The notes beneath the pieces are model-generated. The model was not told the origin of the DNA. It saw only the letters and a program-made list of their open reading frames with translations, and made no database searches. This document shows, piece by piece, positions 6,064-8,193 of a stretch of DNA of 8,193 nt. The translations under genes were made by a program, and so were the position numbers. The DNA lies in NCBI GenBank assembly GCA_036653735.1, contig JAVVTI010000039.1:1-8193 (forward strand), in the 5' to 3' direction. Position 1 is the first letter of the stretch. Each line of letters opens with the position of its first letter. Source of the DNA: CAVCAD01 sp036653735. Lineage in GTDB: Bacteria; Bacillota_I; Bacilli_A; RF39; UBA660.

Positions 6064-6230
6064 AACCCCTCGCAAACCATTATAAATAAAGGACTTGCGA
6101 AGAATTAGATCTTGCATATATATTGAAATAAACACCTAAAAACTCTCAAAAACACAAAAATATATCAATTTTAGCTATTTTTATGGTAGGAATTGATAAG
6201 GTGGTTACACGTTTGACCCCCTTTAAAAAA
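6031..6230 (+). repeat. Inter-block repeat module, copy A
   Basis: This 200-bp stretch is homologous at both ends to 7661-7860. Shared parts are: ATCAACYGCYTGATTACRATT, a left repeat TTGAAACCCCT (6060-6070), the 19-mer TTATAAATAAAGGACTTGC (6080-6098, identical in both copies), and, after a diverged middle, TATTTTTAKGG (from 6176), AATTGATAAGGTGGTTA (6191-6207) and a right repeat TTTGACCCCC (6212-6221). The left and right repeats are 153 bp apart. TCGCAA (6070-6075) and TTGCGA (6095-6100) form an inverted pair around the 19-mer, in this copy only. The rest of the gap to the KilA-N gene (6231-6283) is plain AT-rich sequence with an RBS. Confidence 0.75.
6060..6086 (+). promoter_or_regulatory. 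Possible promoter inside module A
   Basis: TTGAAA (6060-6065) and TATAAA (6081-6086) are separated by 15 bp. The same pair occurs in module B with a better -35 and a 16-bp spacer, so the arrangement is conserved between the two copies. If real, it would start a transcript near the GGACTTGC motif and drive the KilA-N gene behind a leader of about 190 nt. The short spacer is a weakness. Confidence 0.28.
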
Positions 6231-6283
6231 TAACGAATTTTAAGTCACTAATAATTAATTAAAAACAAGAAAGGAGTGGAACT

Positions 6284-7147
6284 ATGAAAAATAAAGTTAG
6301 TACAGTAATAAATGTACAAGAAAATAGAATAGGGATTTTAAGAGTTAATAATATAGATTATATTTCTTTAACAGATTTAGCAAAATATCAAAATCCTGAA
6401 GATCCATCTTTTGTGATAAAAGATTGGGTTAGAAGAATAAAAACTATTGAGTATATTGGACTTTGGGAAAAGCTAAATAATCCGGGCTTTAATTTGGGGG
6501 AATTACACCAAATTAAAAACGAATATAGTACAAGTAGATTTTATATGTCGGTTAATCAATGGGTAAAAAGAGTAAATGCAATTGGTATTAAAGCGAGCGC
6601 TGGCAGATATAGTACAGGAACATTTGCACATCCTGATATAGCATTTGAATTTGCTAGTTGGATAAGCCCAGAATTTAAACTATATTTGATAACAGAATTT
6701 GAAAGATTAAAGAAAAATGAATCATATCAAAATAAGGTAGAATGGTCAGTAAGACGAATGTTAGCCAGTACAAATTATAGGGTGCATACTGATGCAATTA
6801 AAGAAAATATTGTCCCTGTTTTAACAGAAAAACAAAAGAAATTTGTATATTCAAGTGAAGCAGATGTTTTGAATATTGCATTATTTGGTATGACGGCAAA
6901 AGACTGGCGAGATAACAATCCAGAATTAGAAGGGAACATTAGAGATCATGCTTCTATATTGCAATTAGTTGTTTTAATTAATTTAGAGAATTTAAACGCA
7001 AATATGATTGAAGACAATATTTCACAGAAAAACAGATTAGAAAAATTAAATCAAATTGCGAGAAAACAATTAACTACTTTAAATTCTAATGATGTGAAAA
7101 AAATTGAAGAATATGATAAAAGTAACAATAAAACAATCGAGAGTTAG
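6284..7147 (+). CDS. KilA-N domain protein
   Basis: The 287-aa protein carries a KilA-N DNA-binding domain at about residues 10-145. It begins with YISLTDLAKYQNP (26-38) and WVRRIKTIEYIGLWE (48-62), and ends in the hallmark AGRYSTGTFAHPDIAFEFASW (106-126, Trp at 126), then EFKLYLITEFERLK. A second conserved part (about 190-245) holds DVLNIALFGMTAKDWRDNN and ILQLVVLINLENLNANMI, typical of the chromosomal KilA-N subfamily; a charged tail follows. KilA-N proteins are common in phages and DNA viruses and are related to antirepressors; bacterial copies often sit in defence or mobile islands, but their role is not known. AAAGGAG (6270-6276) lies 7 nt before ATG. The gene follows repeat module A and is 95 bp from the deoxyribosyltransferase-like gene. 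Confidence 0.9.
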   Translation: MKNKVSTVINVQENRIGILRVNNIDYISLTDLAKYQNPEDPSFVIKDWVRRIKTIEYIGLWEKLNNPGFNLGELHQIKNEYSTSRFYMSVNQWVKRVNAIGIKASAGRYSTGTFAHPDIAFEFASWISPEFKLYLITEFERLKKNESYQNKVEWSVRRMLASTNYRVHTDAIKENIVPVLTEKQKKFVYSSEADVLNIALFGMTAKDWRDNNPELEGNIRDHASILQLVVLINLENLNANMIEDNISQKNRLEKLNQIARKQLTTLNSNDVKKIEEYDKSNNKTIES

Positions 7148-7242
7148 AACAATTAAAATAATATATATAATATAATAAATGTTGAAATGCTTAAATTATA
7201 TTTAAATATAGGAAAAACAATTATGGAAATGGGGAGAGGAAA

Positions 7243-7548
7243 ATGGAAATTAAAGTAATAACAATTTGTGGAAGTATGAGATATTCGAAAGAAATGATGA
7301 AAATATCTGAAGAATTAGAGATAAAAAATAGTTATGCAGTTATACAATGTGTCTATAATATAGACGGATTAAATTATGAAGGAGTAGATGCTAGTATTTT
7401 AGATAAAATTCATAAAAAGAAAATTGATATAAGTGATGCTATTTATGTTGTCAATATTGATGGATATATTGGAAATGGCACAAAAAACGAAATTGAATAT
7501 GCAATTAATAACGGAAAAGAAGTAATATATCATGAAACAATAAAATAA
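7243..7548 (+). CDS. Nucleoside 2-deoxyribosyltransferase-like small protein
   Basis: The 101-aa protein looks like a compact Rossmann-type domain of the nucleoside deoxyribosyltransferase-like group. The N-terminal strand and glycine turn VITICGSMRYSKEMM (5-19) and the later ISDAIYVVNIDGYIGNGTKNEIEYAINNGKEVIYH are typical: an acidic residue, a GYIGxGTxxEIEYA nucleotide/sugar-binding segment and a closing strand. Family members exchange bases on deoxynucleosides or hydrolyse nucleoside phosphates (DNPH1-like). At 101 aa this one is shorter than classical enzymes (about 150-160 aa), so activity is not certain. The ATG at 7243 follows GGGGAGAGGA (7231-7240). The 95-bp gap to the KilA-N gene has no clear promoter, so they may form one operon. 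A MAKN-type microprotein follows after 34 nt. Confidence 0.65.
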   Translation: MEIKVITICGSMRYSKEMMKISEELEIKNSYAVIQCVYNIDGLNYEGVDASILDKIHKKKIDISDAIYVVNIDGYIGNGTKNEIEYAINNGKEVIYHETIK

Positions 7549-7582
7549 TTATTTTAATTAAGGTAAAAAGGAGGCAATAATT

Positions 7583-7693
7583 ATGGTAAAAAATATATAT
7601 CAAAAAAGAAAAGAACGTAAAGAACAAAAAGAAAATAATGAAAATAATTGGGTTAATAAAATCGTAATCAACCGCCTGATTACGATTATTTGA
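7583..7693 (+). CDS. MAKN-type basic microprotein, copy 3 (36 aa)
   Basis: The product begins MVKNIYQKRKERKEQKENN and ends INRLITII at TGA 7691-7693. It is the most diverged of three copies (9 of the first 12 residues match), yet the RBS context AAAAAGGAGGCAATAATTATGG is almost unchanged from copy 1. The differences are substitutions that keep the frame and the basic character, which suggests selection on the protein. It is the last gene of the KilA-N block. The 3' end forms a strong hairpin at the DNA level, and the stop codon lies in the left TTTGACACC repeat of module B. Function is unknown; the minus-strand reading here is a shadow. Confidence 0.7.
   Translation: MVKNIYQKRKERKEQKENNENNWVNKIVINRLITII
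7660..7687 (+). terminator. Strong hairpin in the 3' end of microprotein copy 3
   Basis: AATCGTAATCA (7660-7670) and TGATTACGATT (7677-7687) pair perfectly over 11 bp with the loop ACCGCC. Only a few T residues follow, so it is a weak intrinsic terminator at best; it could instead be a recombination or RNA-processing structure. In copy 2 only the inner five base pairs (ATCAA-CTGC-TTGAT, 6037-6050) remain. Confidence 0.4.
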
Positions 7694-7860
7694 CACCTCT
7701 AACAAAAGCCTTATAAATAAAGGACTTGCATTAAATTGTTTTTTACATCTTATATTAAAAAAGTATTAAAGATGCATATTTTTATAAAATTTGCTTAAAT
7801 TAAGTTATTTTTAGGGCGAAATTAGTAAGGTGATTAAGAATTTGACACCCCTCTAAAAAA
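7661..7860 (+). repeat. Inter-block repeat module, copy B
   Basis: This is the second copy of the module at 6031-6230. It holds ATCAACCGCCTGATTACGATT, a left repeat TTTGACACCTCT (7689-7700), the 19-mer TTATAAATAAAGGACTTGC (7711-7729), a diverged AT-rich middle, TATTTTTAGGG (7806-7816), AATTAGTAAGGTGATTA (7820-7836) and a right repeat TTTGACACCCCTCT (7841-7854). The two repeats are 152 bp apart, almost the same as in copy A although the middle differs. The intact rhuM starts 20 bp after the module. Confidence 0.78.
7690..7717 (+). promoter_or_regulatory. Possible promoter inside module B
   Basis: A perfect -35 hexamer TTGACA (7690-7695) is followed after 16 bp by TATAAA (7712-7717, 5 of 6 to TATAAT). 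It overlaps the stop codon of microprotein copy 3 and would drive rhuM with a leader of about 155 nt. The right repeat also contains TTGACA (7842-7847), but the position of its -10 would fall on the rhuM RBS, so that one is not a promoter for rhuM. Confidence 0.38.
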
Positions 7861-7880
7861 ATTGAAAGGAGATGAAACCA

Positions 7881-8193
7881 ATGAATAAAGAAAAACTTCA
7901 AATAACTAACCATGATTTTATAATTTATAAAGAGGATTCTGGAAATGTTAAAGTGAATGTTATGCTAATTAATCACGATTTATGGCTGACACAGGATTTA
8001 ATAGCCGAATTATTTGGTACAGCAAGAAGCACAATAACCGATCATATAAATAATATATTTAAAAGTGGAGAACTTGAAGAAAACACTTCTGTCGGAATTT
8101 CCGACCAAAGTACTGGTGGAAGAAAAGCAAAGCTGTATAATTTAGATGTTATTATTGCAGTTGGTTATAGAGTAAATTCAAAAAAGGCAACGA
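7881..8193 (+). CDS. RhuM family protein, N-terminal part (runs off the window)
   Basis: The open frame from ATG 7881 continues past the window end; 104 residues are visible of an expected 320-340. It begins MNKEKLQITNHDFIIYKEDS, then VNVMLINHDLWLTQDLIAELF (26-46) and RSTITDHINNIF (49-60), a helix-turn-helix-like segment. This is followed by the RhuM-typical GGRKAKLYNLDVIIAVGYRVNS (79-100). RhuM was first named in the Salmonella SPI-3 island; its biochemical role is unknown, and many relatives sit in mobile or restriction-modification islands. GAAAGGAG (7864-7871) lies 9 nt before ATG. No disruption is seen in the visible part, in contrast to the two decayed rhuM copies at 2086-2190 and 3173-4083; the former is of the same subtype. 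It is preceded by repeat module B. Confidence 0.88.
   Translation, partial: MNKEKLQITNHDFIIYKEDSGNVKVNVMLINHDLWLTQDLIAELFGTARSTITDHINNIFKSGELEENTSVGISDQSTGGRKAKLYNLDVIIAVGYRVNSKKAT

Noticed and set aside
6061..6114. Read-through of TGA as Trp after microprotein copy 2 (Mollicutes code 4)
   Set aside because: Trp is encoded by TGG in rseP, the HD gene and KilA-N, and no in-frame TGA occurs in the large genes. Read-through of copy 3 gives an unrelated two-residue extension, so the standard code is used.
5905..6135. Minus-strand frame over microprotein copy 2, with NQAVD similarity to the minus frame at 7505-7705
   Set aside because: The shared peptide follows from the DNA homology of the repeat modules. 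There is no RBS, and the plus-strand microprotein has strong conserved translation signals.
7182..7210. Promoter before the deoxyribosyltransferase-like gene (TTGAAA at 7182)
   Set aside because: No acceptable -10 hexamer at 16-18 bp, and the region is simple AT-rich sequence.
6031..7860. CRISPR array
   Set aside because: Only two long, diverged module copies separated by genes; there are no short regular repeats and spacers.

Overview
The window comes from a very AT-rich, low-GC Gram-positive-type bacterium (Firmicutes or Mollicutes-like). It has strong AAAGGAGG ribosome binding sites, AGA-dominated arginine codons and the standard code (TGG encodes Trp, and TGA, TAG and TAA all act as stops). 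All convincing genes are on the + strand. I see no tRNA, rRNA, CRISPR array, transposase or integrase.

The left part (about 1-2030) is housekeeping DNA. cdsA (CDP-diacylglycerol synthase) and rseP (site-2 intramembrane metalloprotease) lie 18 bp apart, in the usual Firmicutes lipid/envelope order but with no dxr between them. The pair ends in an AT-rich hairpin plus T-run that overlaps the rseP stop codon. Upstream of cdsA is a short patch of very high GC with two overlapping dyads that I cannot assign.

Right of the terminator, base and codon use change from T/G-rich to A-rich coding strands, and an accessory island runs to the end of the window. In order it holds: an extended -10 promoter; a rhuM N-terminal scrap; an intact dinD; a heavily decayed rhuM pseudogene fused to the dinD 3' end; a 53-aa membrane microprotein; an HD-domain phosphohydrolase translationally coupled to a dimeric-dUTPase-like protein; a KilA-N protein; a small nucleoside-deoxyribosyltransferase-like protein; and the start of an intact rhuM that runs off the window.

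The most striking feature is a modular layout. Three blocks each end in a homologous 33-37 aa microprotein gene (MAKNMYQKREER...) with the same strong ribosome binding site. After the second and third copies lies a related intergenic module about 200 bp long. It contains an identical 19-mer and two imperfect TTTGACMCC-type direct repeats 152-153 bp apart, and is followed directly by a phage-antirepressor-like gene (KilA-N, RhuM). The cargo is of two kinds: antirepressor or DNA-damage type regulators (DinD, RhuM, KilA-N) and nucleotide-pool enzymes (HD hydrolase, dUTPase-like, deoxyribosyltransferase-like). My inference is a cassette-like island that grows or swaps units at these junctions. The sequence shows the repeats and the gene order, not the mechanism.
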